From contig NZ_BMCN01000001.1 of assembly GCF_014635205.1 (NCBI RefSeq), forward strand, positions 62,001 through 126,000: a stretch of DNA of 64,000 bases, given 5' to 3'. Source of the DNA: Jeotgalicoccus aerolatus. GTDB taxonomy: Bacteria > Bacillota > Bacilli > Staphylococcales > Salinicoccaceae. The position numbers were made by a program, and so were the translations under genes. Below the pieces are notes generated by a model. That model saw only the letters and a program-made list of their open reading frames with translations. It was not told where the DNA came from and did not search any database. This document shows, one piece after another, positions 23,256 through 33,468 of this stretch (its first letter is position 1; each line of letters opens with the position of its first letter).

Positions 23256-24650
23256 ATGAAATTACAATCGTCTCGAACATTTATGGAGAATATCAGTCTG
23301 GATTCTGACAGGCAATATCTGACGCTGCATATTCCTGTGAGTGAATATAATATTGACGAAGAAAAAATATTTACATATTTTAACGAATCAAAGGGCTCAC
23401 GCTATTGGTTCAAGTCAAAAGACGGCACTTATAATGTCGTCGGTATTAATTATATAGAAAGCATGTGGCGCAATAAGTTTCAGCCGGAACTAGTCACGGC
23501 GAGTAAAAATGCCTTATATGCCAAGCTGCAGCAGGAAGCGCTCGGGGATGATTTGAAATCAAAACTGAGCTTATTTGGCGGGACTTTATTTGATGATAAA
23601 GACACGACAGATGAATGGAACGACTTCAAAATGGTTGAATTCCAGCTGCCAGAGTGGCAGTTTGATCTTAAAAACCAGGAAGTGTTTTTAACCCGCAGTA
23701 AAGAAGGACTGAATACGGACGGACTGCTGGAAGAAATCGACCAGATTTTGACTGAAATTGAAGAGACGGAAATTACTGAAAAAGAAAAACCCGTCGTTAA
23801 AAGTAAAAGAGATATCTTCCCGAAAGAATGGAAGGGACTCGTTGAAGAAGCGGTAAATAATTTAAATGATGAATTTAAGAAGGTCGTTCTGGCCAGACAA
23901 AAACTCATTACTTTTGAGTCAAAAGCTAAACGTCTGTATTTAATCAGAAGACTGAAAGATGAAGCGGACACTTATACGATTTATTATGAAAAAAATAAGT
24001 CCACCTTCGTTTCAAAAACGCCTGAAAAACTGTTTTCAATTGATGGTGAAGTTCTTAACACTAATGCTGTTGCAGGCTCTATTCAGCGTGTTGATGACCA
24101 GGAGCAAAATAAGGTGCAGACCGACTTCCTTTTAAACGATGAAAAAAATCTTTTCGAACATCGGGTAGTCAGAGAATCGATTGTGAATGATATTTCTCCG
24201 TTTTCAGAAGGCATGAATTACAAAAAGAATCCGCTCTTAATGAAAAATAAATATATTTACCACTTATATACTCCGATTCAGGCAATGTTAAAAGCAGGTG
24301 CTGATGAATTTAATATTCTAAAAGAAATTCATCCGACACCGGCAGTCGGCGGACTGCCGAAGGCATTGGCGAAAGAATATATTAAAGAACATGAATATGG
24401 GACGAGAGGACTGTATGCAGCACCGCTCGGTATTATTCATGAAGATAAGGAATGTGAATTTGCTGTCGGACTCCGCTCTATGCTGATTTCAGCACGCAGT
24501 GCAACGCTTTTTGCCGGCTGCGGCATCGTTAAAGGATCAGATCCTGAAGCTGAGTTTTTAGAGACAGAAGTTAAGTTCACACCGATGTTGAACGTCTTGG
24601 AGGCGACTACTAATGAACTACACACAAGCACTGACGGTACAAACGTTTAG
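23256..24650 (+). CDS. menF: Isochorismate synthase MenF
   Basis: The 464-residue chorismate-binding enzyme converts chorismate to isochorismate, the entry step of menaquinone synthesis. The catalytic C-terminal half (about 195-450) shows the family motifs FKKVVLARQK, the signature LKEIHPTPAVGGLPKALA, and GLYAAPLGIIHEDKECEFAVGLRSML. The N-terminal half is less conserved, as usual. The ribosome site in front of the ATG is weak. The end overlaps menD by 38 nt, which implies translational coupling. First gene of a menF-D-H-B(-E) cluster. Confidence 0.92.
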   Translation: MKLQSSRTFMENISLDSDRQYLTLHIPVSEYNIDEEKIFTYFNESKGSRYWFKSKDGTYNVVGINYIESMWRNKFQPELVTASKNALYAKLQQEALGDDLKSKLSLFGGTLFDDKDTTDEWNDFKMVEFQLPEWQFDLKNQEVFLTRSKEGLNTDGLLEEIDQILTEIEETEITEKEKPVVKSKRDIFPKEWKGLVEEAVNNLNDEFKKVVLARQKLITFESKAKRLYLIRRLKDEADTYTIYYEKNKSTFVSKTPEKLFSIDGEVLNTNAVAGSIQRVDDQEQNKVQTDFLLNDEKNLFEHRVVRESIVNDISPFSEGMNYKKNPLLMKNKYIYHLYTPIQAMLKAGADEFNILKEIHPTPAVGGLPKALAKEYIKEHEYGTRGLYAAPLGIIHEDKECEFAVGLRSMLISARSATLFAGCGIVKGSDPEAEFLETEVKFTPMLNVLEATTNELHTSTDGTNV

Positions 24651-26280
24651 TATTATAGATGCATTATATGAATACGGCATGACAGAAATAGTCATTAGTC
24701 CGGGGTCCCGCTCAACACCGCTTGCCATCGCTGCAGAACTGCATGAAGGCATTAAAACTTATATTCATCCGGACGAGCGGGGTGCCGGTTACTTTGCGGC
24801 CGGTCTGACTAAAAAAAGACGTCAGCCGGTCGGTATGCTGTGCACTTCGGGAACTGCTGCGGCCAATTACACACCGGCAGTAGCAGAAGCGGGGCTCAGC
24901 CACCTGCCTTTGGTTGTAATGACCTCTGATCGTCCGCACGAACTTAAAAACGTCGGCGCACCGCAGGCGATCGAACAGAATAATATGTTTAATAACTTTG
25001 TACGCTACCAGACAGAGCTGCCGATTGCAGACGATCACAACAGTGCCGAGTCACTGATTAACGATAAAGTGCTCCAGGCCAGTCAGTATTTTAACGGCAT
25101 TAATATGGGACCGGTTCATTTTAATATCCCGGTCCGCGAGCCGATTATGCCGGACGTGAACCGTGTCGATTTGTTTAAACGTCAGCAGAAAGATATGACG
25201 CCGGCGCTGACGATTCCGGGCAATATAAAGAAATTATCGGGCGCCGGCCTGGTAATCATCGGTGAAACGGCAGAAGATTTAAGTCCGCTCGCACCCATTC
25301 TTAATCAGGGCAATATTATCGCTGTCTGCGATCCAAGACAAAATGTGCGGACAATTTTATCAGATGCAGTCGTTAATCACGATATGATGTTTTCGAATTT
25401 TGATGAAGACCAGTTTAATACTATAAATGACAATCTTGATTTTATTATCCGAATCGGTGAGCCGGTAACATCAAAACAGACCAATGCATTTTTAAAATCA
25501 ACTTCAGTGCCGCAATATTTAATCAGTGAATTCCAGGATATTAAACCGTTCCCGGTGACTCCGGATGTCACTTATGCCGGTACTGTAAATGAAATATTGC
25601 CGAGATTAATCGGTGAGGATTTTAACAGCAGTCTTAAAGCGTCATTCCTCAATTTATCAAAAGATATTCACAGTTATATCGACAGCAATATTGGCCAGTA
25701 CGATGATGAAGGCCGCTACGTTTATGATATTATTCAGCAGACTAGTGAAGAAAGGACATTTTTCTTATCGAGCAGCATGCCGATCAGGGATTTTGAACGT
25801 TATGATACTAAAGTCCAGCATGATGTCTTTGCAAATAGGGGAGCCAACGGAATTGACGGTGTCATTTCCAGTGCACTCGGCATCGCTGAAAAAGATCAGG
25901 TTACTATGCTGATTGGCGATGTATCGATGAATCACGATTTAAACAGTCTGCTGCTTGCTAAACTGGAAAATATCGATTTTACGGTCATTGTATTTAATAA
26001 TAACGGCGGCAACATTTTCAGCTACTTGCCACAATATGCGCACAAACCGCATTTTGAAAGACTGTTCGGTACACCGCTCGACCTGAATTTTGAACACGCA
26101 GCCAATCTTTATGATTATCACTATACTCAGCTTGAATCACCCGCTGATTTAAAGGCAGATATGCTGAATCAAAAAGGACGCCAGCTGATCGAAATTAAAA
26201 CTGACAGAGACCATAATTTAGACAGCCATAATCAATTAAAAGCGCAGCTTAAAAAGCTGGTGACTGATTTTGAATTTTAA
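24613..26280 (+). CDS. menD: SEPHCHC synthase MenD
   Basis: The 555-residue thiamine-diphosphate enzyme condenses isochorismate and 2-oxoglutarate to SEPHCHC. The conserved N-terminal signature is ISPGSRSTPLAIAAELH (about 28-44), the following ERGAGYFAAGLTKKRRQPV carries the family Glu, and the ThDP-binding stretch is GDVSMNHDLNSLLLAK to FNNNGGNIFSYLPQ (about 437-475). Length is standard. Its ribosome site GGAGGCG lies inside the end of menF. Confidence 0.95.
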   Translation: MNYTQALTVQTFSIIDALYEYGMTEIVISPGSRSTPLAIAAELHEGIKTYIHPDERGAGYFAAGLTKKRRQPVGMLCTSGTAAANYTPAVAEAGLSHLPLVVMTSDRPHELKNVGAPQAIEQNNMFNNFVRYQTELPIADDHNSAESLINDKVLQASQYFNGINMGPVHFNIPVREPIMPDVNRVDLFKRQQKDMTPALTIPGNIKKLSGAGLVIIGETAEDLSPLAPILNQGNIIAVCDPRQNVRTILSDAVVNHDMMFSNFDEDQFNTINDNLDFIIRIGEPVTSKQTNAFLKSTSVPQYLISEFQDIKPFPVTPDVTYAGTVNEILPRLIGEDFNSSLKASFLNLSKDIHSYIDSNIGQYDDEGRYVYDIIQQTSEERTFFLSSSMPIRDFERYDTKVQHDVFANRGANGIDGVISSALGIAEKDQVTMLIGDVSMNHDLNSLLLAKLENIDFTVIVFNNNGGNIFSYLPQYAHKPHFERLFGTPLDLNFEHAANLYDYHYTQLESPADLKADMLNQKGRQLIEIKTDRDHNLDSHNQLKAQLKKLVTDFEF

Positions 26281-27061
26281 TTACGAATATTTAGACCGCG
26301 GTAAAAGCCGGACGATTCTTCTGCTGCACGGGTTTTTATCGTCTAAAGAAAGTATGCGCCGTGTCGCAGACGGTCTTAAAGATATTAGAAATGTGATGTT
26401 GGTAGATTTACCGGGCTTCGGCCAAACGAAGAGCGCGGATATCGACTACAGTATGGATACGATTGCAGATGGCTTAGTGAGTCTGATGAAACATCATGAT
26501 ATTCATCAGTTTGATGTTCTGGGTTATTCTATGGGCGGACGGACGGCGCTCGCTTTAACGGCGTCCTATCCAAAAATGATTAACAAATGTATATTAGAGA
26601 GTGCCTCACCGGGTATTATCGATGCTGAGAAGAGAGCAGAAAGGTACAAAATTGATTCTGAGCGGAGTAATTTTATCGTTAAAGATTATGATGCTTTTCT
26701 TAAATTTTGGCAGGACATGCCACTGTTTAACAGTCAGCAGCGTATAAGCCCTGAACTGTTAAACGCCCAGCATCAGGAAAGACTGACTCAGCAGCCAAAA
26801 GAGGCAGCGGACAGTCTGCTTAAATACGGCACAGGTGTTCAGCGGTCATACTGGGAAGATTTAAGTCAGCTGGATAATGATTTTTACCTGATTGCCGGCA
26901 GTGATGACGAGAAGTTTGTTGCTGTAGCACAATCGATGTCAGAACGCTTGAAAAGTGCTAAACTAAATATAGTTGAGCATGCAGGACATAATGTTCATCT
27001 TGAAAATTATCATTCGTACATAAAACAAGTACGGGATTATCTTAAGGAGGATAACTCATGA
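26270..27061 (+). CDS. menH: SHCHC synthase-like alpha/beta hydrolase MenH
   Basis: The 263-residue alpha/beta-hydrolase eliminates pyruvate from SEPHCHC. The oxyanion region is [13 protein letters not shown], the nucleophile elbow is [10 protein letters not shown], and the Asp (GSDDEKF) and His ([10 protein letters not shown]) of the triad are in place. The start is a TTG overlapping the menD stop by 11 nt; an upstream GGTGA is the only ribosome-site candidate, so translation is probably coupled to menD. The stop overlaps the menB start (ATGA). Confidence 0.9.
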   Translation: MNFNYEYLDRGKSRTILLLHGFLSSKESMRRVADGLKDIRNVMLVDLPGFGQTKSADIDYSMDTIADGLVSLMKHHDIHQFDVLGYSMGGRTALALTASYPKMINKCILESASPGIIDAEKRAERYKIDSERSNFIVKDYDAFLKFWQDMPLFNSQQRISPELLNAQHQERLTQQPKEAADSLLKYGTGVQRSYWEDLSQLDNDFYLIAGSDDEKFVAVAQSMSERLKSAKLNIVEHAGHNVHLENYHSYIKQVRDYLKEDNS

Positions 27062-27876
27062 CAAGAGTTTGGGAAACACTTAAAGAATATAAAGAGATAA
27101 AGTATGAATTTTACAACGGTATCGCTAAAGTAACAATTAACCGACCGGAAGTGCGCAATGCATTTACGCCGGATACGGTTGCGGAAATGATCGATGCATT
27201 TACACGCGCCAGAGACGATCAGCGCGTATCCGTAATTGTCTTAACTGGTGAAGGGGATCTTGCATTCTGCTCAGGCGGAGACCAGAAAAAACGCGGACAC
27301 GGCGGCTACGTCGGTTCTGATGAAGTCCCGCGTTTAAATGTACTGGACTTACAGCGTTTGATCCGCGTCATTCCTAAACCGGTCATTGCTATGGTCGCAG
27401 GTTATGCCATTGGCGGCGGACATGTCCTTCATGTGGTATGTGACCTAACAATTGCTGCTGACAATGCACGCTTTGGCCAGACAGGACCGAAAGTCGGTTC
27501 ATTTGATGCCGGTTACGGTTCAGGTTATTTAGCGCGTATCGTCGGTCACAAAAAAGCGCGTGAAATCTGGTACTTATGCCGTCAATATGACGCTCAGGAA
27601 GCACTGGATATGGGCTTAGTCAATACGGTAGTACCGCTTGACCGTCTTGAAGATGAGACTGTTGAATGGTGTGAAGATATTATGAAACACTCGCCGACAG
27701 CGCTTCGTTTCTTAAAAGCTTCAATGAACGCTGATACTGACGGACTTGCTGGACTCCAGCAGCTGGCAGGAGACGCAACACTGCTGTATTACACGACAGA
27801 TGAGGCAAAAGAAGGACGCGATGCATTTAAAGAAAAACGCGAACCTGACTTTTCTCAATTCCCTAAATTCCCGTAA
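27058..27876 (+). CDS. menB: 1,4-dihydroxy-2-naphthoyl-CoA synthase MenB
   Basis: The 272-residue crotonase-family enzyme closes the naphthoate ring of O-succinylbenzoyl-CoA. Typical MenB segments are [17 protein letters not shown] (about 80-96), [39 protein letters not shown] with its oxyanion Gly residues, and C-terminal [15 protein letters not shown], the family end. It starts in an ATGA overlap with menH behind AAGGAGG. The protein is near-identical in layout to other Firmicute MenB. Confidence 0.96.
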   Translation: MTRVWETLKEYKEIKYEFYNGIAKVTINRPEVRNAFTPDTVAEMIDAFTRARDDQRVSVIVLTGEGDLAFCSGGDQKKRGHGGYVGSDEVPRLNVLDLQRLIRVIPKPVIAMVAGYAIGGGHVLHVVCDLTIAADNARFGQTGPKVGSFDAGYGSGYLARIVGHKKAREIWYLCRQYDAQEALDMGLVNTVVPLDRLEDETVEWCEDIMKHSPTALRFLKASMNADTDGLAGLQQLAGDATLLYYTTDEAKEGRDAFKEKREPDFSQFPKFP

Positions 27877-27896
27877 ACTGAATATATTTAAAATCC

Positions 27897-27924
27897 AACA
27901 CCCGTCTCTGATGGGTGTTTTTGA
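27897..27924 (+). terminator. Hairpin between menB and menE
   Basis: AACACCC / GGGTGTT (loop of 9 nt) is followed by TTTTTG, only 10 nt before the menE start. It is a weak terminator or attenuator that could lower menE expression relative to menB. Confidence 0.6.
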
Positions 27925-27933
27925 GGTGAAGTA

Positions 27934-29304
27934 ATGTCTTATAAATGGCTTGAAACCGCGAGTTTTACTTATCCGGATCATATTGCTGTTAAATATAACG
28001 GTGAAACTTTAACGTATCAAAAACTGTATATGCACGCGCATTCTTTAGGGACGCATCTTCAATCATTGAAGAAAAAAAGGGTAGGTTTATATATCGATAA
28101 CTCTTTGGATTCAGTAAAACTGATTCACGGCTTAATGCTGCTCGGCGTTGAAATGGTCATGCTGAATACAAGATTGACCGCTCTTGAAATGAAGAGCCAG
28201 CTGGACGATGTGTCGGTCGATACGGTAATCGCAACACGGTCCTTAGAGATTCCTAATATAAACGTAATTCCTTTTAATGAAATTTACGCGCTGCCGTCAG
28301 AGACGTTTATGGTCAACCAGCCGAATCCAGATGATGTATTGTCGATTATGTTTACTTCCGGTACGACCGGGCGGGCTAAAGCTGTGCCTCAAACGTATAG
28401 AAATCATGAGGCCAGTCATTTAAACTGTCAAAAGCATTTTATGTATGATGAAACGAGCAGCTGGCTGATGGTTAATCCTGTCTTTCATATTTCGGGGCTG
28501 TCTATTTTGTTCAGAACAGTCCTTGTTGGATGTACTTTAATTGTTGAAAACAAATTCAATCCATCTCGTGTATGGCACATTTTAGAACAGGATAAAGTGA
28601 CTCATACCAGTATGGTGCCGGTAATGCTGAAACGGCTAATGAATTCAAATGGCATCCATTATTTAAAAGGGCTGCTGCTCGGCGGTGCAAGTACGACACC
28701 GCATCTGCTTGAACAGTCTATCGAGAAAAATTTGCCAGTTTACAATTCTTTTGGCATGACTGAAACATGTTCTCAAATCGTCCAAATCTCATATCAGGAC
28801 CCTAAAATTTTGAGTGGTGCAGTCGGCAATGTGGCAGGTTATGATATTAAAATTAAAGAGAAGACGGATGAACTGCTGATTAAAGGGGACAGTGTCGTTA
28901 AAGATTATTTAAATGCAGATTTAAAATTAGAAGACGGTTATTTCAATACAGGAGATCTCGCAACTATTGATGCGGACGGCTATTTATATATATTAGACCG
29001 CAGGAGTGATTTGATTATCAGCGGCGGGGAGAATATTTATCCCAAAGAAATTGAAGATGCTGTATATATGATGGCGGATGTGAACCGCTGTGTCGTCATT
29101 AAAAAAGATGATGAAGAGTGGGGGAGCGTGCCTGTGCTGCTGCTGGAAGATACGGTAGATGAAACGGCACTGCTTGATCATTTAAGTCAACAGCTCGCTA
29201 AATATAAAATGCCGAGGGAAATTCACTACGTCGATAAAATACTGATGACGTCGACGGGTAAAATATCCCGAAGTAAAAATCAAAAAATGTTTCTGGAGCA
29301 GTAA
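27934..29304 (+). CDS. menE: O-succinylbenzoate-CoA ligase MenE
   Basis: The 456-residue ANL-family ligase activates o-succinylbenzoate to its CoA ester, the step before MenB. Motifs are MFTSGTTGRAKAVPQTY (phosphate loop, about 130-146), NSFGMTETCSQ, TGDLATIDADGYLYILDRRSDLIISGGENIYPKEIE and the catalytic Lys in TSTGKISRSK. It follows menB by 57 nt with a hairpin between; the ribosome site is GAGGTGA. menC, which makes its substrate, does not follow here, unlike in Staphylococcus, and must be elsewhere. Confidence 0.93.
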   Translation: MSYKWLETASFTYPDHIAVKYNGETLTYQKLYMHAHSLGTHLQSLKKKRVGLYIDNSLDSVKLIHGLMLLGVEMVMLNTRLTALEMKSQLDDVSVDTVIATRSLEIPNINVIPFNEIYALPSETFMVNQPNPDDVLSIMFTSGTTGRAKAVPQTYRNHEASHLNCQKHFMYDETSSWLMVNPVFHISGLSILFRTVLVGCTLIVENKFNPSRVWHILEQDKVTHTSMVPVMLKRLMNSNGIHYLKGLLLGGASTTPHLLEQSIEKNLPVYNSFGMTETCSQIVQISYQDPKILSGAVGNVAGYDIKIKEKTDELLIKGDSVVKDYLNADLKLEDGYFNTGDLATIDADGYLYILDRRSDLIISGGENIYPKEIEDAVYMMADVNRCVVIKKDDEEWGSVPVLLLEDTVDETALLDHLSQQLAKYKMPREIHYVDKILMTSTGKISRSKNQKMFLEQ

Positions 29305-29336
29305 TTACAGGTATGGATTAAGAAGGGCATATTGAC

Positions 29337-29570
29337 CTATGAATTCTTTTTGTTTTTATTTATTGGAACAGGGTCAAAACCGCCTTCGTGGAATGGATGG
29401 CATTTTATAATACGTTTGGTTGCCAAAAAGCTGCCTTTAAAAGCACCGTGCTCGGCCAGCGCTTCGAGCGCATAATTCGAACAAGTCGGGTAAAACCTGC
29501 AAGTTGGCGGTGACATTGGCGAAATATATTTCTGGTAAAAATGAACAGAGCCGATTAATACTTTTTTCAT
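29337..29570 (-). CDS. yidD: Membrane protein insertion efficiency factor YidD
   Basis: A 77-residue YidD-family protein with the three conserved Cys-containing blocks: [27 protein letters not shown] (Cys, Cys, with the family order), then [17 protein letters not shown]. YidD is a small membrane-associated helper that works with YidC/Sec in inserting membrane proteins. The C-terminal tail is Lys/Asn-rich. A ribosome site AAAGGTGA precedes the ATG. The yidD-ytkD-pckA-metK neighbourhood is as in Staphylococcus. Confidence 0.95.
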   Translation of the reverse strand: MKKVLIGSVHFYQKYISPMSPPTCRFYPTCSNYALEALAEHGAFKGSFLATKRIIKCHPFHEGGFDPVPINKNKKNS

Positions 29571-29646
29571 TAAAGCATCACCTTTATAAAATTAATATAA
29601 CTATTGTAAGCCGATATTCAAATGAGTGCAACCGGGAGGGGTTTAA

Positions 29647-30105
29647 ATGAAAACATTTACTGATAATCAGGGCAGGCGTGTCACGCTTGTCAGCAGCTAT
29701 GTTGAAAACACTGAGCATGTGTTAATTATTCCTAAATTTAACGGACAGTTTTTACTAACAAGCCATAAACAGCGCGGGCTGGAATTTCCAGGCGGCAAAG
29801 TAGAACCTGGTGAATCATTAGTCGAAGGCGCTCAGCGCGAACTCTACGAAGAAACAGGCGGCCTGGTTGGCAATCTGCACTTTGTCGGTACATATACAGT
29901 ACATGACGGTGACAGCACATTTAGTAAGGCTGCATTCTGCTGTAATATTGAACGGCTCGATCAGCTGAAACATTATTATGAAACGGATGGGCCGATGCTC
30001 GTTGATCATATCGATGATATTAAAGAAGATGAGAAGAGTGAACTGCTAAAAGATGACTGCATCATATTTTTATATAATGAAGTGCGTGAAAATGGCTGTC
30101 AGTAA
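29647..30105 (+). CDS. ytkD: Nudix nucleoside triphosphatase YtkD
   Basis: The 152-residue Nudix hydrolase shows the complete box GGKVEPGES then REL-YEETGG (about residues 48-70), with the E-E-x-G metal ligands. In Bacillus, YtkD hydrolyses nucleoside triphosphates including 8-oxo-dGTP, protecting against mutagenic nucleotides. Its position divergent from yidD and convergent with pckA is conserved in Staphylococcaceae. The ribosome site GGGAGGGG lies 6-13 nt before the ATG. Confidence 0.88.
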   Translation: MKTFTDNQGRRVTLVSSYVENTEHVLIIPKFNGQFLLTSHKQRGLEFPGGKVEPGESLVEGAQRELYEETGGLVGNLHFVGTYTVHDGDSTFSKAAFCCNIERLDQLKHYYETDGPMLVDHIDDIKEDEKSELLKDDCIIFLYNEVRENGCQ

Positions 30106-30146
30106 TTGAATTTAATTTTCTGACATAAAAATTTCCAGAAAAAAAT

Positions 30147-30190
30147 AATCCGTACGCTAGACTTCGAGGAGTCTAGCGTACGGATTTCTT
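30147..30190. terminator. Strong bidirectional terminator between ytkD and pckA
   Basis: A perfect 17-bp stem (AATCCGTACGCTAGACT and complement) with the loop TCGAGG ends in TTTCTTTG. Its outer arms CCGTACG / CGTACGG recur in two other terminators of this window (35895 and 53173). Confidence 0.92.
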
Positions 30191-30211
30191 TGTTTTGTAG
30201 TCAATATAATA

Positions 30212-31786
30212 TTAGAATCCGCCTTTTTCAGCAATAGCTGCTGATTCTTCACCGAATTTTTTGAAGTTCTCAATGAACTGATCTTTAAGACCTTGTGCTT
30301 TTTCATTGTATGCATCTTTTGATTCCCAAGTGTTAATCGGTGCAAGAATTTCTTCTGGAACACCTGTCACTGATTTAGGAATTGACAGACCGAACATTTC
30401 ATCTGTCACGAATTCTCCGAGTTCAAGTTCTCCGCTGATTGCTCTGCGTACCATTGAACGCGTGTGTGCCAGATTCATACGTTTACCAACACCGTATTCA
30501 CCGCCAGTCCAACCTGTGTTTACAAGATATACGTTAACGTTGTGCTTGTCGATTAAATCTCCAAGCATGTTCGCATACACTGTAGCATGGAGCGGTAAGA
30601 ATGGTGAGCCGAAACATGTTGAGAATACAGGCTGCGGAGTTGTTACGCCGCGCTCAGTTCCAGCGAGTTTAGAAGTAAAGCCGCTTAGGAAGTGATACAT
30701 TGCCTGATCTTTATTTAATTTCGCGATTGGAGGCAGGACACCAAATGCATCTGCTGTTAAGAAAATAATTGTTTTCGGATGACCGGCAACTGAAGGAATA
30801 CGCGCGTTATCGATATGATTCAGCGGGTATGCTGCACGAGAATTTTCAGTCAGTGAACCGTCGTCGTAATCCGGATTGCCGTCTGAATCGATAACAACGT
30901 TTTCAAGTACAGAACCAAATTTAATCGCTTCAAAAATTTCAGGCTCTTTTTCTTTCGATAAATTAATTGTTTTCGCGTAGCAGCCGCCTTCGATGTTAAA
31001 TACACCGTCGTCGTTCCAGCCGTGCTCATCGTCACCGATCAGGTCGCGTTCAGGGTCAGCAGATAATGTTGTTTTACCTGTTCCGGATAGTCCGAAGAAG
31101 AGAGCAACGTCTTTGTTTTCACCGACGTTGGCGCTGCAGTGCATGCTGAGTACGCCTGCTTCAGGAAGCAGGTAGTTCATAATAGAGAAGATAGATTTCT
31201 TCATTTCTCCGCCGTACTCTGTACCGCCGATTAAAATGATTTTCTTCTCAAGTGAAACGAGGACGAACACTTCTGAACTTGTACCGTCAACAGCAGGATC
31301 TGCTTTAAATGTTGGTGCAGATACAATTGTAAATTCCGGATCAATTGCTAATGCTTCATCTTTTGTTTCAGGGCGGATAAACATCGTTTTAGCGAACATG
31401 TTATGCCAGCTGAATTCATTCACTACTTGCAGTTTAAGCTGTGTTTGAGGGTCAGCGCCGGCATAGCCGTTAAAGACAAATAATTCTTCTTTACTGTCTA
31501 AATATGTAGTCACTTTATCAAATAAATTATCGAAAACTTCTTCTGAAATTGGCTGGTTTACTTCTCCCCAGTCAACTTTGTCTGCGGATACGCTGTCTTT
31601 GACGATGAAACGGTCTTTCGGACTGCGTCCAGTATATTCGCCGGTCTGCGCACGGAGAGCACCCGTATTAGTCAGTACTGCTTCACCGCGTCTGACAGAT
31701 GCTTCAACGAGTTCAGCGTTTGAGAGCTGTTGGTGTGTTGATGTCTTATTAACAAGATCTTTGATTAAACTTTTATGATTAACCAT
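30212..31786 (-). CDS. pckA: ATP-dependent phosphoenolpyruvate carboxykinase PckA
   Basis: The 524-residue ATP-type PEP carboxykinase converts oxaloacetate and ATP to PEP and CO2, the key step of gluconeogenesis. It carries the kinase loop [10 protein letters not shown], the metal-binding [15 protein letters not shown], the preceding [10 protein letters not shown] with its PEPCK-specific Lys, and the [13 protein letters not shown] and NTGWTGG motifs. It is divergent from metK; the 468-nt intergenic region contains a possible -10 TATACT (31838-31833 on the minus strand) but no clear -35. The end is at a shared strong terminator. Confidence 0.96.
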   Translation of the reverse strand: MVNHKSLIKDLVNKTSTHQQLSNAELVEASVRRGEAVLTNTGALRAQTGEYTGRSPKDRFIVKDSVSADKVDWGEVNQPISEEVFDNLFDKVTTYLDSKEELFVFNGYAGADPQTQLKLQVVNEFSWHNMFAKTMFIRPETKDEALAIDPEFTIVSAPTFKADPAVDGTSSEVFVLVSLEKKIILIGGTEYGGEMKKSIFSIMNYLLPEAGVLSMHCSANVGENKDVALFFGLSGTGKTTLSADPERDLIGDDEHGWNDDGVFNIEGGCYAKTINLSKEKEPEIFEAIKFGSVLENVVIDSDGNPDYDDGSLTENSRAAYPLNHIDNARIPSVAGHPKTIIFLTADAFGVLPPIAKLNKDQAMYHFLSGFTSKLAGTERGVTTPQPVFSTCFGSPFLPLHATVYANMLGDLIDKHNVNVYLVNTGWTGGEYGVGKRMNLAHTRSMVRRAISGELELGEFVTDEMFGLSIPKSVTGVPEEILAPINTWESKDAYNEKAQGLKDQFIENFKKFGEESAAIAEKGGF

Positions 31787-32052
31787 GATTCGCCTCCAGA
31801 ATATTATTCATTTAACACATTATTTAGAAATTAGTATAACACATTAGTTTTTATGTTTACACAATAACAATATAAGGATTATTTATATTGAATTCTATTT
31901 TACAACAATAAACCATAAGTTTAAATTATTTAATAGAACAAAAATATTAAGTATTTATTTACTGATATAGTTCTTACAGCTGTTTACAGGCTAAATAATT
32001 CTGCTTAATCTTGATTTGATTATTACTATAATGTAAGATGTATTTAAGTTAT
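31787..32052. promoter_or_regulatory. pckA-metK divergent promoter region
   Basis: An A/T-rich spacer without genes. TATAAT at 32027-32032 is the likely -10 of metK, with a poor -35, 21 bp before the riboswitch. On the other strand TATACT (31838-31833) may serve pckA. No perfect cre site is visible. Confidence 0.45.
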
Positions 32053-32208
32053 CTCTTATCCAGAGGTGGTGGAGGGATTCAAACCCTGTGAAGCCAGAGC
32101 AACCTCCTTTTCAAGAAAGGTGCTAAAGAATGCAGAGTAATTCTGAGCGATAAGGGAAAAGGGCGAGCCTTTTTCTCTGTTTATTATGGAGAAAAAGGCT
32201 TTATTTTT
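32053..32208 (+). promoter_or_regulatory. SAM-I riboswitch (S-box) with terminator
   Basis: The leader shows the S-box core: P1 CTTATC pairs with GATAAG (32055-32060 with 32149-32154), AGAGGTGGTGGAGGGA, AAACCCTGTGAAGCCAG with the kink-turn GA pairs, and GCAACC. It is followed by an intrinsic terminator, AGCCTTTTTCTC with its complement (32166-32200) and a T tract. SAM binding favours the terminator and shuts off metK. It lies 46 nt before the start codon. Confidence 0.95.
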
Positions 32209-32254
32209 TGCTTTTGAGAGATAGCTAAATTAGCTATAAAGGAGAAATTTTTAA

Positions 32255-33439
32255 ATGTCAGAACGTAAATTATTTACTTCGGAGTCAGTCACAGAAGGGC
32301 ATCCCGATAAAATTGCAGACCAGATTTCAGATGCGATTCTCGATGCAATTTTAGAAGGAGATCCATACGCGCGCGTCGCTTGTGAGACTGTAGTTAATAC
32401 AGGTCTCGCTATGATTGTCGGGGAAATCAGTACAGAAACTTATGTAGATATTCCGAGAACAGTCAGAGAAACAGTTAAAGAAATCGGTTATGTCGATGCA
32501 AAGTACGGTTTTGATTATAAGACGATGTCAGTACTGACCGGTATCGATGAACAGTCTGAAGATATTGCAGTCGGTGTGAACAATGCTTTTGAAACGAGAG
32601 AATCTCAAGGTGTATCTACCGGTGCAGGAGACCAGGGTTTAATGTTCGGCTATGCAACAAACGAAACGAAAGAGTTTATGCCGCTGCCAATTTCATTAGC
32701 CCATAAAATTTCACGCCGCTTAACTGAAGTGCGTAAAGATAATACAATTTCATACTTGCGTCCGGACGGTAAGTCGCAAGTCACGGTGGAATATGGAGAA
32801 AACGGCCAGCCAAAACGTGTCGATACGATTGTTATTTCAACGCAGCACCATGAAAACATTCCGGCAACTGAAATATATGAAGATATTTTAAAACATGTCA
32901 TTCAGGCAGTGGTTCCTGAAAACCTATTAGATGAAGAAACTAAATATTTCATCAATCCGACAGGGCGGTTTGTGATCGGCGGGCCGCAGGGAGATGCCGG
33001 TTTAACCGGACGTAAAATTATCGTCGACACATACGGCGGCTATGCGCGTCATGGCGGCGGTGCATTCAGCGGCAAGGATCCGACAAAAGTAGACCGCTCT
33101 GCAGCATATGCTGCGCGCTATATCGCAAAGAACATAGTAGCAAGCGGTGCCGCTGATAAATGTGAAATTCAGCTCGCATATGCAATTGGTGTATCACAGC
33201 CGGTTTCTATTGCTGTCGATACTTTCGGCACAGGGAAATATAATGAAGAAAAAATTACAACAGTCATCAGAGAACTGTTTAATTTATCACCAGATGGTAT
33301 TATAGATATGCTAAACTTGAGAAGACCAATTTATAAACAAACTGCGAGTTATGGACATTTTGGTCGCACTGACATCGACTTGCCTTGGGAAAGACTGGAC
33401 AAAGTTGATGCTCTAAAAGATCTTCTTAGAAATAGCTAA
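32255..33439 (+). CDS. metK: S-adenosylmethionine synthetase MetK
   Basis: The 394-residue MAT enzyme makes SAM from methionine and ATP. Signatures are [18 protein letters not shown] (His and Asp of the active site, about 12-29), [12 protein letters not shown] (about 117-128) and [19 protein letters not shown] (about 264-282). Length is normal. It begins behind AAAGGAGAA and is controlled by its SAM-I riboswitch, giving product feedback. Gene order pckA divergent to metK is the Staphylococcaceae pattern. Confidence 0.97.
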   Translation: MSERKLFTSESVTEGHPDKIADQISDAILDAILEGDPYARVACETVVNTGLAMIVGEISTETYVDIPRTVRETVKEIGYVDAKYGFDYKTMSVLTGIDEQSEDIAVGVNNAFETRESQGVSTGAGDQGLMFGYATNETKEFMPLPISLAHKISRRLTEVRKDNTISYLRPDGKSQVTVEYGENGQPKRVDTIVISTQHHENIPATEIYEDILKHVIQAVVPENLLDEETKYFINPTGRFVIGGPQGDAGLTGRKIIVDTYGGYARHGGGAFSGKDPTKVDRSAAYAARYIAKNIVASGAADKCEIQLAYAIGVSQPVSIAVDTFGTGKYNEEKITTVIRELFNLSPDGIIDMLNLRRPIYKQTASYGHFGRTDIDLPWERLDKVDALKDLLRNS

Positions 33440-33468
33440 TTTAAGCAGTTCGGAAAGAGAGGAACAAT

